Shown in pieces: positions 33,357 through 41,334 of a DNA stretch of 53,261 nt. The position numbers and the translations under genes are program-made. This DNA comes from an uncultured Eubacteriales bacterium. GTDB taxonomy: Bacteria; Bacillota; Clostridia; Christensenellales; CAG-138. The stretch spans positions 1-53,261 of the forward strand of contig CADCMN010000004.1 of assembly GCA_902802575.1 (NCBI GenBank). Direction: 5' to 3'. The stretch's first letter is position 1. The number at the start of each line of letters is the position of its first letter. Below the pieces are notes generated by a model that was not told the origin of the DNA, searched no databases, and saw only the letters and a list, made by a program, of their open reading frames with translations.

Positions 33357-34046
33357 TCATCTGTTCCAGCCAAGGTTCTTCAGGGACAGGATGGCGGCTT
33401 CAAATCCCTCGCCTCTAAGCAGAGCGCGGATGGTCTCGGCACGAGAGAAGCAGGCGCCGTCGTCAGCCTGATTGAGGATATAGAGAGGATCGTAACGGCC
33501 GTAGCCCCGCTGGAGCAAGGCGCTCAGGCTCTGCTCCGTCAGCGGCCCGTCGGGGACGACGCCCTTTTCCAGGGCCAGCTCCGCCCGGTGGCAGACCTCC
33601 CGGAGGGGCCGGTCCAGGGCCGTGAGCCCGGCGAGGACCAGCACCCGGTCCGTGTACTGGGGGATCACCGGCTCCCACACCGCCGGATACTTCACCGGGT
33701 GGCAGGCGGCGCCGTCGGCCTCCACCACGATCCGGTCCGCAGCCTTGCGCAGGATGGCCCACATCTCGTCCGAGGGGCTCTTCAGCTTCCGGCCCGCCGG
33801 ACGCCCGGCCACGGGGAGGAACCCCGCCCGCCAGATGGACAGGAGCTCTCCCTCGTCGGGCCGGTCCCACAGCATACATCCGTCGGGCAGTTCTGCTTGG
33901 ATATGGGTGGAGGTGGTCAAGACCACCTTCTCTTTTTTTATCGCCCATTCCCGACCCAGGGCGTACAGGAGCGACGTCTTCCCCCCCGCCCCGCACAGGG
34001 CGATGAGGCGGGCGTCTTGCAAACCAAGTTGTTCGATCAAAGGCAT
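33357..34046 (-). CDS. yqeC: YqeC-type selenium-dependent hydroxylase accessory protein
   Basis: The product has 229 residues. The N-terminal GAGGKTSLLYAL (about 19-30) is a P-loop-like nucleotide site, followed by VVLTTSTHIQ and IVVEADGAACHPVK, all hallmarks of the YqeC family. This family accompanies selenium-dependent molybdenum hydroxylases. No other gene for that pathway lies in the window, so it is an orphan here. There is no Shine-Dalgarno sequence; a -10 TATAAC (34058-34053) ends 6 nt before ATG, so it may be leaderless. The promoter overlaps a hairpin repeat. Confidence 0.85.
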   Translation of the reverse strand: MPLIEQLGLQDARLIALCGAGGKTSLLYALGREWAIKKEKVVLTTSTHIQAELPDGCMLWDRPDEGELLSIWRAGFLPVAGRPAGRKLKSPSDEMWAILRKAADRIVVEADGAACHPVKYPAVWEPVIPQYTDRVLVLAGLTALDRPLREVCHRAELALEKGVVPDGPLTEQSLSALLQRGYGRYDPLYILNQADDGACFSRAETIRALLRGEGFEAAILSLKNLGWNR

Positions 34047-34057
34047 AGTTTAGTTAT

Positions 34058-34093
34058 ACCGCTTTTTCTCTTTGTATAAAGAAAAAAAGCGGT
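34058..34093. repeat. Hairpin repeat (CCGCTTTTTCT arm), copy 2
   Basis: ACCGCTTTTTC, a short loop and GAAAAAAAGCGGT, followed by GAAAAAAGAAA. It has the same layout as the hairpin at 5696-5729. Confidence 0.45.
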
Positions 34094-34106
34094 GAAAAAA
34101 GAAACA

Positions 34107-34189
34107 CGATTGGGATACTGGGAAAGATCACTCAAGCCATATATCCCAATCGAAAGTTTTTTGGCTGCACCTTTTTTCAAAAAAGGTGC
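34107..34189. repeat. Two further inverted repeats downstream of the SPFH gene
   Basis: CGATTGGGATA (34107-34117) and TATCCCAATCG (34142-34152) pair perfectly and are followed by a T6 run. GCACCTTTTTT-C-AAAAAAGGTGC (34167-34189) is a second perfect hairpin, and on the minus strand it probably terminates the SPFH operon. Confidence 0.5.
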
Positions 34190-34209
34190 GTGCTTTGACT
34201 AAACACCTA

Positions 34210-35526
34210 TTATTTTACGATGTCGTCGTCGTTGAAGGGGTCGCCGCACTCGGGGCAGAAGCGGGGGGGATTGGCGGGATCGGCCGGCTCCCAGCCGCAC
34301 TTGTCGCACTTGTAGAGGGGCGCGTCGGCGGGCTTCTTCTCGCCGCACTCCTGGCAGAACTTGCCCTTGTTCACGGTGCCGCACTTGGGGCAGGTCCAGC
34401 CCTTGACTTCCTCGGGCTTCTTCTCGCCGCACTCCGCGCAGAACTTGCCGGTGTTGCCGGTCTTGCCGCACTTGGGGCAGGTCCAGCCGGCGGGCGCCGC
34501 GGGGGCTGCAGGCTGGGTGGGGGGCTGATACATATGCAGGCCGCCGAAGCCGCCGCCCTGGCCGCCGGTCAGGTTGTTGGCCATATTGCCGGCCATGTTC
34601 ATGCCCATGAAGCCCATCATGGCGCCGTTCTCGTTGCCAGCCGCGTTCTGCATGGCCTGGCCCACCACCATGGTGCCGTAGGTGGCGGCAGCGGCGTTCT
34701 GGAGCTCCTTGATCTTCTTCTCGTCCTCGGGATCGGCGCTGACGGAGGTGACGCCCACGGACACGATGGAGATGCCCCGGAGCTCAGCCCACTTGGAGGA
34801 GAGCACGGCGTTCATGGAATCGGACAGCTCCTGGGTGTGGCCGGGGAGGGAGGAGTAGCGGATGCCCATGTCGGAGATCCGGGCGAAGGCAGGCTGCAGA
34901 GCGGTCAGGAATTCGCTCTTGAGCTGGCTGTCGATACGGTCCCGGGTGTAATCGCCGGAGACGTTGGCCGCCACGTTCTTATAGAACAGCATGGGATCGG
35001 TGAGCTTGTAGGAGTACTCGCCGAAGCAGCGGATGCCCACCTCGGTGTCCAGGTTGATGTTGGGATAGTAGACGCGGAAGGGCACGGGGTTGGCGGTGCC
35101 GTACTTGTTGCCGATGATCTCCTTGATATTGAAGTAGTAGATCCGCTGGTCCTTGGCCGTGTCGCCGCCCATGGTGAAGCGCTTCTTCAAAACTTCCCAG
35201 GTCTTCTTCAGGTTCTCACCCAGGGAGCCGTAGAAGATGGAGGGCTCGGTGGACTTGTCCCAGACGAACTCGCCGGGCTGGGCCGTGAACTCCACGATGC
35301 CGCCCTGGTCCACGATCATCATGCACTGGCCGTCGTTGACGGCGATGATGGACCCGTTGGAGATGATATTGTCGCTGCCCTTGGTGTTGCTGCTCTTGCC
35401 GCTGACGCGCTTGACGCCCTTGCGCATGAGCACGTTCTCCGGCAGAGACTCGCAGTAGAAATACTCCCGCCACTGGTCCGCCAGGACCGTGGTCAGCGTT
35501 GTGCCGAGTGCTTGAATAAGACCCAT
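34210..35526 (-). CDS. SPFH-domain protein with three C-terminal zinc ribbons
   Basis: The product has 438 residues. Residues about 10-290 are an SPFH/Band 7-like domain of the virion-core-protein/YdjI type, without a membrane helix. A Gly/Met/Asn-rich stretch (about 290-345) leads to three zinc ribbons, each with paired CPKCG or CxxCG knuckles (about 350-372, 377-399, 404-430). YdjI of Bacillus subtilis is recruited to the membrane by zinc-ribbon membrane proteins and takes part in envelope-stress or membrane-domain functions. AAGGAG lies 11 nt before ATG. It follows the TIM44-like gene by 34 nt, likely in one operon. Confidence 0.85.
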   Translation of the reverse strand: MGLIQALGTTLTTVLADQWREYFYCESLPENVLMRKGVKRVSGKSSNTKGSDNIISNGSIIAVNDGQCMMIVDQGGIVEFTAQPGEFVWDKSTEPSIFYGSLGENLKKTWEVLKKRFTMGGDTAKDQRIYYFNIKEIIGNKYGTANPVPFRVYYPNINLDTEVGIRCFGEYSYKLTDPMLFYKNVAANVSGDYTRDRIDSQLKSEFLTALQPAFARISDMGIRYSSLPGHTQELSDSMNAVLSSKWAELRGISIVSVGVTSVSADPEDEKKIKELQNAAAATYGTMVVGQAMQNAAGNENGAMMGFMGMNMAGNMANNLTGGQGGGFGGLHMYQPPTQPAAPAAPAGWTCPKCGKTGNTGKFCAECGEKKPEEVKGWTCPKCGTVNKGKFCQECGEKKPADAPLYKCDKCGWEPADPANPPRFCPECGDPFNDDDIVK

Positions 35527-35560
35527 AGTTGTTTTCGCTCCTTTTCTCTATGATGGTATG

Positions 35561-36520
35561 TTATGATTGAACCGTGCGCTGGGCGATGCCCTTGACGGCG
35601 TAGATGGTCCAATCGTGGTCCTTGAAGGTGATGACAGAGTCGCAATAGGGACATTTGGCGCTCTCATTGACGGACAGGGGTGCGCCGCAGTTGGGGCAGT
35701 GGCGCTCCGTGACCGCTTCCTGCTTTTCGGTGATCGTGCCCGTGGGCCGGGAGAGATCCCACTCGTAGGTCATGAACTTCTCCGCGGTCTTGCTGCCCGA
35801 GAGCACCGCGCCCGTGTCCTCGGCCACGGTATAGTCCGTGATCCGGGTCTTGAGCTCCGCCACCAGATGGTCGTCGCCACCTTCCTGGAAGAAGCCCCGC
35901 AAATTCACGTCCAGCACGGCGATCCGCTCCACGCAGTTGATCCGGCGGTTGGCGACGAGGCTTTTGATCTGCCGGTCAAACTGCTGATAGAGGGCGTCGG
36001 TGAAGTAGGGCCGAAGGGGCTCGATGTTCCGGGCGGTGCAGCCGTTCTGCATCTGGACATAGATGTTGGAAAGCTTCTCCTGCATATCGGAAACGGAGAA
36101 GTTGGGGTCCAGGGCGGCATACTCGCTCATGGGCGTCAGCTGGCTGTCCGGGGTCCGGGCCGCGCCTGCCGCTGTGCCTGCGTGGGGCGTGGACGAATGC
36201 TGGCTCCTCCGACTCATAATTATGATGACGATGAGGATCAGAACCACCCAGAAAAGGAGACTGCCAAAGCCGCCGCTGTCGCTTCCGCCGGAACCGGAAG
36301 AGCCTATGGGGAAGAAATAGAACCCGTTGCCGCTGCCGTAATCGGAGCCGCTGTCCCAGCCGGAATCCCAGCCGGAATCGCTGCCGGAATCGCTGCCGTA
36401 GTCGCTGTCACCGGAAAAGCTGCCCAGGTCCGCGCCGATTTTTCGGAACATTCGAGGCCCCATCAGGCAAACGCATAGCACCACCGCCAGGATCAGGAGC
36501 AACACGCCGAACCGTTTCAT
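35561..36520 (-). CDS. Membrane protein with TIM44-like domain and zinc ribbon
   Basis: The product has 319 residues. A signal-like helix (about 4-22), a Ser/Asp/Gly repeat region (about 33-82, with SGWDSGWDSGSDYGSG) and a membrane helix (about 85-102) precede a TIM44-like domain (about 140-265). A zinc ribbon CPNCG-N14-CPYCD ends it (about 274-296). The layout matches the membrane partners of SPFH/zinc-ribbon proteins. It probably docks the downstream SPFH protein to the membrane. GAGGAAAAAAGG precedes ATG 36520. Confidence 0.82.
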   Translation of the reverse strand: MKRFGVLLLILAVVLCVCLMGPRMFRKIGADLGSFSGDSDYGSDSGSDSGWDSGWDSGSDYGSGNGFYFFPIGSSGSGGSDSGGFGSLLFWVVLILIVIIIMSRRSQHSSTPHAGTAAGAARTPDSQLTPMSEYAALDPNFSVSDMQEKLSNIYVQMQNGCTARNIEPLRPYFTDALYQQFDRQIKSLVANRRINCVERIAVLDVNLRGFFQEGGDDHLVAELKTRITDYTVAEDTGAVLSGSKTAEKFMTYEWDLSRPTGTITEKQEAVTERHCPNCGAPLSVNESAKCPYCDSVITFKDHDWTIYAVKGIAQRTVQS

Positions 36521-36595
36521 CCTTTTTTCCTCTACCCTTCCGCAAAGCTTTCTGTATATATCATAGCAGATTTCTTGCCGTATAGCAACCTTTTT

Positions 36596-37684
36596 TCAAG
36601 GAGCTTCCGGGAGCGCGAAGTACAGGATGTCGGAGATGCTGCGGCCGCCGCCGGTGGGGTGGTTGTAGATCTGTCCCTGCCAGTAGAACTGGGCGGACTG
36701 GCCTCCGTCCAGGTTATAGGCCTTGGTACATTTTAGATCATAGGCCAGCTGCGCCAGCTCCAGGAGCGTGAGCCCGTCGGAGTAGCGTTTGCGGGGCTGG
36801 CGGCCGTCCACCACCACCAAGCAGTAGTGGCCCGGTTCGTAATACCCCAGCATGCATCGGGGATTCTTGTCGTGGACGCCCACGTATCGCTGAGGCATGT
36901 CGGTCTTGGGCAGGCCGTTTTCGTCCAGCAGCGACGGGCCGAAGGTCCATCCCTGCCATGCGCCGGCCGCCAACAGGGCGTCGATGTCCAGCGCCTCGGG
37001 TTCATAGAAGCCTATGGTCCCGTCCTTGAACAGCACGCAGGACTCGAAGCGGGTGGAGGGCCGTTTATTATAGGAGATCCCGTTGCGGATAATAAGGCCT
37101 GTCCGGCTGTGGCTGTAATAGTCCCCGGAGGCGGCGAAGAGGGCGTTGTTGTTCTGGGCCATCTTCTTCACGGACTCAATGATGATGGAGGTGAAGTCTT
37201 TGCCCGCGGAGGCGGTCTTCAGAAGCGTCACATCCTGGACGTAGATATCCGCCACAAAGTAGGTGACGAAAGTGGAGAAGCTGGTTTCGTCGTAGGCCTT
37301 GGACAGAAAAATGGCCAACTCCGGGCTCTGATAGCTGTCGTCGGTGATCACGACCTCGTCGGTGAACTTGTCGGGGTATCGGCCCCCGCACAGACCGGCG
37401 GGGGTGGGCGCCGGCGTCATGGTCGGTTGAGGGGTGTCCGTGGGCGCCGGCGTCAACGCTTGGGTAGGCGTGGGCAAGGGCGTGGGCGAACAAGAAGCCG
37501 TGGACGCGGGTATCATTATGATCGCCACCGTTGTGGGCGACGGGGGCGCGGTAACGCTGGCGGCAGGGGATGGACTTGCGTGATTCAGACCGGCGTCGGA
37601 CGGTCCTGTGCTGCGGCAGCCCAAAAGAACCAGCGCGGCAACAGCGAGCAGCAAGGCTCTGTGAAGACGACGGCTATGCAACAT
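36596..37684 (-). CDS. Phosphodiester glycosidase (NAGPA) family lipoprotein
   Basis: The product has 362 residues. A lipoprotein signal with lipobox VLLGC (Cys at about 23) is followed by a Thr-Pro linker (about 38-97). The NAGPA/DUF2233 domain (about 105-362) has ASGDYYSHSRTGLIIRNG, SDGLTLLELAQL and YNLDGGQSAQF then GGGRSISDIL, all family marks. Such enzymes split phosphodiester-linked sugars on glycans or wall polymers. GTG 37714 and TTG 37693 are alternative starts; ATG 37684 is best spaced from AAAGGA. It is divergent from the LRR gene. Confidence 0.85.
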   Translation of the reverse strand: MLHSRRLHRALLLAVAALVLLGCRSTGPSDAGLNHASPSPAASVTAPPSPTTVAIIMIPASTASCSPTPLPTPTQALTPAPTDTPQPTMTPAPTPAGLCGGRYPDKFTDEVVITDDSYQSPELAIFLSKAYDETSFSTFVTYFVADIYVQDVTLLKTASAGKDFTSIIIESVKKMAQNNNALFAASGDYYSHSRTGLIIRNGISYNKRPSTRFESCVLFKDGTIGFYEPEALDIDALLAAGAWQGWTFGPSLLDENGLPKTDMPQRYVGVHDKNPRCMLGYYEPGHYCLVVVDGRQPRKRYSDGLTLLELAQLAYDLKCTKAYNLDGGQSAQFYWQGQIYNHPTGGGRSISDILYFALPEAP

Positions 37685-37724
37685 AGGCAGCAAGGTCCTT
37701 TCCTGATTTCTCACTTAATTTTAT

Positions 37725-37753
37725 ATAATATCACAGATCTCGGCCGTTGTCAT
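37725..37753 (-). promoter_or_regulatory. Promoter of the phosphodiester glycosidase gene
   Basis: On the minus strand ATGACA (37753-37748), 17 bp, TATTAT (37730-37725). Confidence 0.6.
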
Positions 37754-37867
37754 CCGGAAATCCTTGCGGCAGATCCTCCTCTTTTTTTACGAAATGTTAA
37801 CCCCGACGACACATGGGGTTTGTTATACTGATATGTAGAAAAGTTTCGCGCATCAGAAAGGACGCTT

Positions 37868-39757
37868 ATGAATAAAAGAAAGATCATTGTATTGAGCATA
37901 GCCCTGGGCCTGGCCCTGGCGCTGCTGGGCGTGCTGGTGATGGTGATCCTGGGCTTCGGAAAGGACCCGGCGGCACAAGCTGTCGATGAACCTACACCGA
38001 TGGCGGCGATGGAAAGCGCGGCAGCGAGCGACGCCCCGAAGCAGGACGTCACGGCAGCGCCCACGGCGGCGCCTGCGCCTACGGAGGATCCCCGCTTGCG
38101 TCTTTCCTCCGGGCCCGTGGATCGGGATGTGGCGGAGCTGGTCCTACAGACCGTTACCGCCGAGGATCTGGATCTGATTCGACAGCTTCCTTCTCTCGCG
38201 CTCCTGGACGGTCGAGGGACAGAGAGCGGAGCGCTGCTGCATGCCTTCAGCAAGACGGTGGACTATCCCGTCCTTTGGTCCGTGACATTGGGGGACGATC
38301 GGGTGGACAGCGACGCGACGGAACTGATCGTTCCGGCTTCCGTGACGACGGCCGAAGCGGTGACGGCAGCCCTGGCGGACTTGCCGAACGTCGTCACCGT
38401 GGATCTTCGGCAAAGCGGCCTGGACAACGGTCAGCTGATGGCGCTGACCGCGGCGTTGCCGGATGTGCAGTTTCTGTATTCGGTGACGATCCAGGGCGTT
38501 CAAGACCAAGGAGACACCAAGGTACTGGAGCTGAACGCGGATCTGGGACTGGATTGGGCCCAGATCGCTCAGGAGATCGCCCTCCTGCCGGACCTGGAAA
38601 AGATCGTGGTGAAGGGGTCGCTGACCCTTGAGCAGGCAGCCTTTCTGCTGGAGGGCGCCAACGGCGTGCCCGTGAGCTATAGCGTCAGCGTCAAAGGCCG
38701 CAGCATCTCCAGCGAGGATACGGAGGCGGATTTCTCCGATCTGCTCCCATCCGAGCTGAGCACCATTCAGGCGGCCCTGACCGTGTTGCCCAACATTCGC
38801 AAGGTGAATCTGGACCCGGCCGGCGGCAAGAGCAAATGGACGCTGGATGAGGCAAACCAGCTTCAATCCTTCCGGGAAGGGCTGCTGGTGAACTACACCA
38901 CTTCCGCGTTCGGCGTGTCCTTCTCCCTGGCGGACGAGGTGGTTTCTTTCAACAAGAAGAACCTGAAGCGGAAGGTGGAGGAGCTGAAGCTCCTGTTGCC
39001 CTACCTTCGGAACGTGAAGCGGGTGGACATGGAGAACTGCAATATCGACAACGAAACCATGGCCGCCCTGAGGGATGAATTCCCCCAGCCCAAGCTGGTT
39101 TGGCGGGTGAAGGTGGGGGCGTATTCCGTCCGCACCGACGCCTGGATGATAAAATTCTCCGCCGCCGGGAGCAAGACCCTGCAGGACAAGGACGTGAAAA
39201 ACCTGATATACTGCCGGGAGATCAAGTATCTCGATTTGGGCCACAACAAGCTCCATCACATCAACAGCTTCGTGCCCTACATGCCGGATCTGGAGGTCTG
39301 CATCATGTACAACCCCCTGTCCGACATCAAGGGTATCGAGAATTGTCCCAAGCTGGAGTTCTTCGAGTGCTACTCCTGCAACATCTCGGATCTTTCGCCT
39401 CTGGCGGCCTGCACGGAGCTCAAGCATCTGGACGCCTGCTTCAACTATATCACCGACATCACGCCCCTGTATGGACTCACCAAGCTGGAGCGGCTGTGGA
39501 TCTCCCGCAACAATATTCCCAAGGAGCAGCTGAAGACCTTCTCCGAGCTGGTTCCCAACTGCGTGGTGAACACCACGGTCCATAACCCCACCGGCGATGG
39601 ATGGCGGGAGGATGAAACGGGGGCGTATGTGCCTCGATATGCCCTGCTGCGGCAGCAGTTCCGGTATGATTACACACAACTCCGCTCCTACGGCGACGGT
39701 TGGTGGGACGACGGAAAAACGGTCCATTTCGGTCCCCTGCCGGAAGTGAAGGAATAA
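37868..39757 (+). CDS. Membrane-anchored leucine-rich-repeat protein
   Basis: The product has 629 residues. A membrane helix (about 6-30) and an Ala/Pro/Thr linker (about 38-75) lead to an extracellular part. Leucine-rich repeats are clearest at about 450-550: REIKYLDLGHNKL, LEVCIMYNPLSDIKGIENC, LEFFECYSCNISDLSPLAAC, LKHLDACFNYITDITPL, LERLWISRNNI. More divergent repeats (ITDLxxL-like with LPNVVTVDLRQSGL) lie in the first half. It is likely a surface recognition or adhesion protein; the ligand is unknown. A -10 TATACT lies near 37825-37830. Confidence 0.88.
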   Translation: MNKRKIIVLSIALGLALALLGVLVMVILGFGKDPAAQAVDEPTPMAAMESAAASDAPKQDVTAAPTAAPAPTEDPRLRLSSGPVDRDVAELVLQTVTAEDLDLIRQLPSLALLDGRGTESGALLHAFSKTVDYPVLWSVTLGDDRVDSDATELIVPASVTTAEAVTAALADLPNVVTVDLRQSGLDNGQLMALTAALPDVQFLYSVTIQGVQDQGDTKVLELNADLGLDWAQIAQEIALLPDLEKIVVKGSLTLEQAAFLLEGANGVPVSYSVSVKGRSISSEDTEADFSDLLPSELSTIQAALTVLPNIRKVNLDPAGGKSKWTLDEANQLQSFREGLLVNYTTSAFGVSFSLADEVVSFNKKNLKRKVEELKLLLPYLRNVKRVDMENCNIDNETMAALRDEFPQPKLVWRVKVGAYSVRTDAWMIKFSAAGSKTLQDKDVKNLIYCREIKYLDLGHNKLHHINSFVPYMPDLEVCIMYNPLSDIKGIENCPKLEFFECYSCNISDLSPLAACTELKHLDACFNYITDITPLYGLTKLERLWISRNNIPKEQLKTFSELVPNCVVNTTVHNPTGDGWREDETGAYVPRYALLRQQFRYDYTQLRSYGDGWWDDGKTVHFGPLPEVKE

Positions 39758-39773
39758 ACAAGATCAGACCCAC

Positions 39774-39804
39774 AAAAAAAGGAGCTTTGCAAGCTCCTTT
39801 TTTT
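39774..39804. terminator. Bidirectional terminator after the LRR gene
   Basis: AAAAAAA-GGAGCTT-TGC-AAGCTCC-TTTTTTT serves both converging genes. A near-identical hairpin lies at 42705-42732. Confidence 0.92.
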
Positions 39805-39814
39805 CTGCAGCAAG

Positions 39815-40738
39815 TCAGGCCATTTTCCCCAGCTTGATCCTGTCGAAGCACAGGGGGTAGATGGCCACGTCCACAAAGAGGATGAGGGCGTACCGAAGAG
39901 CCCGGACCAGATACGCCGGGAAGGTGCCGGAGCTCAGGAAGGCGGAGGAGAAGGGGAGCTTCAACAGGGTGTTGAGGCCGAAGTAGACGGCGCCGCCGCC
40001 CAGGATCCGCAAAATCATCTTCCACCAGCAGGTGGTATTCTTGAACTTCACGTACTTCGCCTCAAAGAGATCTCCGGCGAAGAAGCCCAGCATCATGCCG
40101 TAGCTGGTGTAGAAGTCGTTGGTCTTGCAGTAGAACCAGCCGGGCAGGGCCAGCAGGAGCAGCACCAGGTAGTACACCCACAGCTTTTCGAATTTTTTCT
40201 GGAAGAAGGGCACCAGCAGCACCACGCACAGGCCCAATGCCCAGCCGAAGAGCACATCCGTGGGGAAGTGGACGCCCACGCAGAACCGACTGACGCCCAC
40301 CAGCAGCGGGATCAGGATGCCCAGGGCCCAGGCCCATTTCTTCTTCAGATAGGCGGCCACGGACGTATAGTTGGCCACGGAACCGGAGGAGTGGCCGCTG
40401 GGGAAGGAGTACCCCTGGGCCGCCACGTCCATGATATCGGCGCTGGGTTCCACAGGCTTCAGACACTTGACCTCGGGGCAGACCATGTAGGGCCGAAGGC
40501 GCAGGAAGACGTTCTTTATCATGGGGTTGGCCACCATGGCCACGCAGGCGTTGCGGCCGATGAATTTGCCCAGTTCCTTCTTCCAGCCCCAATAGCAGAA
40601 GCCCAGCACCAGGATGGTGGCCATCTCCTCCCCGAACATGGAGAAGATGGAGGCCAGGGTGACGCCGAAGCTCCCCAGATGGCTCTGGAGCCAGACCATC
40701 AGCGCCGGCTCCCAGGGAAAAAAGAATGTGTTGCCCAT
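39815..40738 (-). CDS. PAP2 superfamily phosphatase with C-terminal membrane extension
   Basis: The product has 307 residues. The three phosphatase domains are complete: KNVFLRLRP (KX6RP, about 75-83), PSGHS (about 113-117) and SRFCVGVHFPTD (SRX5H, about 148-159). About six helices form the core; another three follow (200-300). It should remove phosphate from undecaprenyl pyrophosphate or another lipid phosphate at the outer face. GAGGTGAG precedes ATG 40738. It follows the small signal-peptide protein by 9 nt on the minus strand. Confidence 0.9.
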   Translation of the reverse strand: MGNTFFFPWEPALMVWLQSHLGSFGVTLASIFSMFGEEMATILVLGFCYWGWKKELGKFIGRNACVAMVANPMIKNVFLRLRPYMVCPEVKCLKPVEPSADIMDVAAQGYSFPSGHSSGSVANYTSVAAYLKKKWAWALGILIPLLVGVSRFCVGVHFPTDVLFGWALGLCVVLLVPFFQKKFEKLWVYYLVLLLLALPGWFYCKTNDFYTSYGMMLGFFAGDLFEAKYVKFKNTTCWWKMILRILGGGAVYFGLNTLLKLPFSSAFLSSGTFPAYLVRALRYALILFVDVAIYPLCFDRIKLGKMA

Positions 40739-40747
40739 TTGCTCACC

Positions 40748-41083
40748 TCATTTCCGTTTCCGATATACTGGTTTTTTCTTTCGCTGCATCACCAAGATCA
40801 CGGCTACCGCCATCAGCACTCCCAGGCCCCGGGCGATCCATATTTGAACGCTGCTCTGCTCCGTCGCCTCCGCTTCCGCGGGTCCGTCCGTGGCTTGAGG
40901 GGCATTTATCATGGGGCTCTGCTCCCGGCCGGCAAAGGTCGCCTGAACGTTTTCCTCTACGGCGACGGCAGCGACGGTATTGCCGTCGTTCTCAGGGCCG
41001 TCCGCACGGGCGGCGCCTGCGGGCAGCAGGCAGAAGGCCATGATCAGGGCGATCAGACCCGTCAAAAACCGTTTTGCGCTCAT
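40748..41083 (-). CDS. Small exported single-pass membrane protein of unknown function
   Basis: The product has 111 residues. A signal peptide (about 1-27, ending AARADG) is followed by an acidic Ala/Glu-rich segment (about 28-78), one membrane helix (about 80-98) and a strongly basic tail (QRKKKPVYRKRK). The layout recalls LPXTG-like sorting tails but has no LPXTG motif. GAGGTG lies 6 nt before ATG 41083. It precedes the PAP2 gene in one operon, so it may be a partner of that enzyme. Confidence 0.7.
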   Translation of the reverse strand: MSAKRFLTGLIALIMAFCLLPAGAARADGPENDGNTVAAVAVEENVQATFAGREQSPMINAPQATDGPAEAEATEQSSVQIWIARGLGVLMAVAVILVMQRKKKPVYRKRK

Positions 41084-41126
41084 AGGATCACCTCGTTTTT
41101 CGTCGTTTGGTCGATGCAATATAATG

Positions 41127-41155
41127 ATAATACGTCAAAACATACGGGTTTGCAA
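41127..41155 (-). promoter_or_regulatory. Promoter of the small exported protein-PAP2 operon
   Basis: On the minus strand TTGCAA (41155-41150), 17 bp, TATTAT (41132-41127). Confidence 0.65.
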
Positions 41156-41282
41156 GGGCTTTTACGCAGGGGAAAGCTGGCGTGCGGGGAAAACCGACGG
41201 CGCCATGGAGCGGGATCTTTTTTGTGTGTACGCCGTCGCACCCGCACAAACCCTCCATAAAGGAAGGGCTTGTCAGTCCCGC

Positions 41283-41312
41283 TTGCGTCCGGCCCCTTCG
41301 CCGTGGTATACT
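41283..41312 (+). promoter_or_regulatory. Promoter of the YczE-type gene
   Basis: TTGCGT (41283-41288), 18 bp, TATACT (41307-41312), then GGGGAGGTG at 41322-41330. Confidence 0.65.
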
Positions 41313-41334
41313 GCCTCCAACGGGGAGGTGTTTC

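Noticed and set aside
34210..34480. Transposase-like or phage zinc-finger protein at the zinc ribbons
   Set aside because: The ribbons are the C-terminal part of the SPFH protein in one continuous frame.
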